Positions 22,661 to 22,970 of a stretch of 22,970 nucleotides of DNA are shown piece by piece (position 1 is the first letter of the stretch; the number at the start of each line of letters is the position of its first letter). A program made the position numbers and the translations under genes. The notes beneath the pieces are model-generated. The model saw only the letters and a list, made by a program, of their open reading frames with translations, made no database searches and was not told the origin of the DNA. Source of the stretch: an uncultured Eubacteriales bacterium (lineage in GTDB: Bacteria > Bacillota > Clostridia > Oscillospirales > Oscillospiraceae); the NCBI GenBank assembly GCA_900550585.1, contig URST01000025.1, positions 1-22,970 of the forward strand, written 5' to 3'.

Positions 22661-22970
22661 GCGAGCAGGCCTATAAGCCGGGTTCTGTTTTGACAGTCAT
22701 CTATCTGGGCGTACCGTTGCCGGCACGCTCAAGCCACCCCGGGAGCAGCCGGGCCAGCCTATACGCTCCCATACCGGTGTTGCTCCGAATAGAGTTTACA
22801 GCGACGGTCACTTTCACGCGCCGTCGGGTGAGCTCTTACCTCGCCTTTCCACCCTTACCCCGTCTCCCCGCAAAAACCGCGTTTTTGCGGAGCCCCATTG
22901 CTGGGGATGTGACGGGGCGGTATATCTCTGTTGCACTTTTCCTGAAGTCGCCTTCGGCGGGCGTTACCCG
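22661..22970 (-). ncRNA. rnpB: RNase P RNA (rnpB), 5' part beyond window
   Basis: Catalytic RNA subunit of RNase P, which matures the 5' ends of tRNAs. On the minus strand conserved blocks appear in order: ACAGAGATATACCGCC, GGTAAGGGTGGAAAGGCG, GGTAAGAGCTCACC, and the 3' end AGATAGATGACTGTC then ACAGAACCCGGCTTATAGG. The layout looks like bacterial type A. About 310 bases are visible; the 5' end with the AGGAAAGTCCGGGC region lies past 22970. The exact 3' end is approximate. Confidence 0.95.

Overview
The window looks like part of the chromosome of a GC-rich, spore-forming, anaerobic Firmicute, most likely an Oscillospiraceae-type gut clostridium; this placement is inference. The support is a spoIIAA-spoIIAB-sigF operon and yunB (sporulation), pyruvate:ferredoxin oxidoreductase and a butyryl-CoA:acetate-type CoA-transferase (strict anaerobic fermentation), a T-box leader on valS, near-consensus sigma-A promoters (TTGACA-17-TATAAT type) and AGGAGG ribosome sites. 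I see no phage, insertion sequence or CRISPR array.

Layout, left to right. (1) 1-2222, minus: pcrA/uvrD helicase, C-terminus cut by the window edge. Divergent from it, 2325-4572, plus: a strong promoter with a LexA-like operator, a 39-codon membrane microprotein ORF, then an uncharacterised radical-SAM 'DNA modification/repair' protein and its usual partner (TIGR03916/TIGR03915 type). (2) 4673-6153, minus: spoIIAA-spoIIAB-sigF. (3) 6273-9230, minus: valS with its T-box leader, promoter and terminator. (4) 9288-10637, minus: CoA-transferase with its own promoter and a Rex-like operator. (5) 10835-14347, minus: pyruvate:ferredoxin oxidoreductase, with promoter and terminators on both sides. (6) 14531-19922, minus: a four-gene run murD-yunB-ligA-GH13 glucosidase. 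(7) 20107-22608, plus: polar amino-acid ABC transporter (binding protein, permease, ATPase). (8) 22661-22970, minus: 3' part of RNase P RNA, sharing a bidirectional terminator with the transporter operon.

Functional links. Pyruvate oxidation gives acetyl-CoA and reduced ferredoxin; the CoA-transferase would exchange CoA between butyryl-CoA and acetate, and a Rex-like site suggests NADH/NAD control. pcrA and the radical-SAM cassette sit back to back around a shared regulatory region and both point to DNA damage.

The two most unusual items are the substrate-binding protein at 20227-21048, whose two halves are in swapped order (an apparent circular permutation of a family-3 solute-binding protein), and the LexA-like, promoter-driven cassette at 2325-4572 that starts with a tiny membrane protein and continues into an uncharacterised DNA-repair pair.
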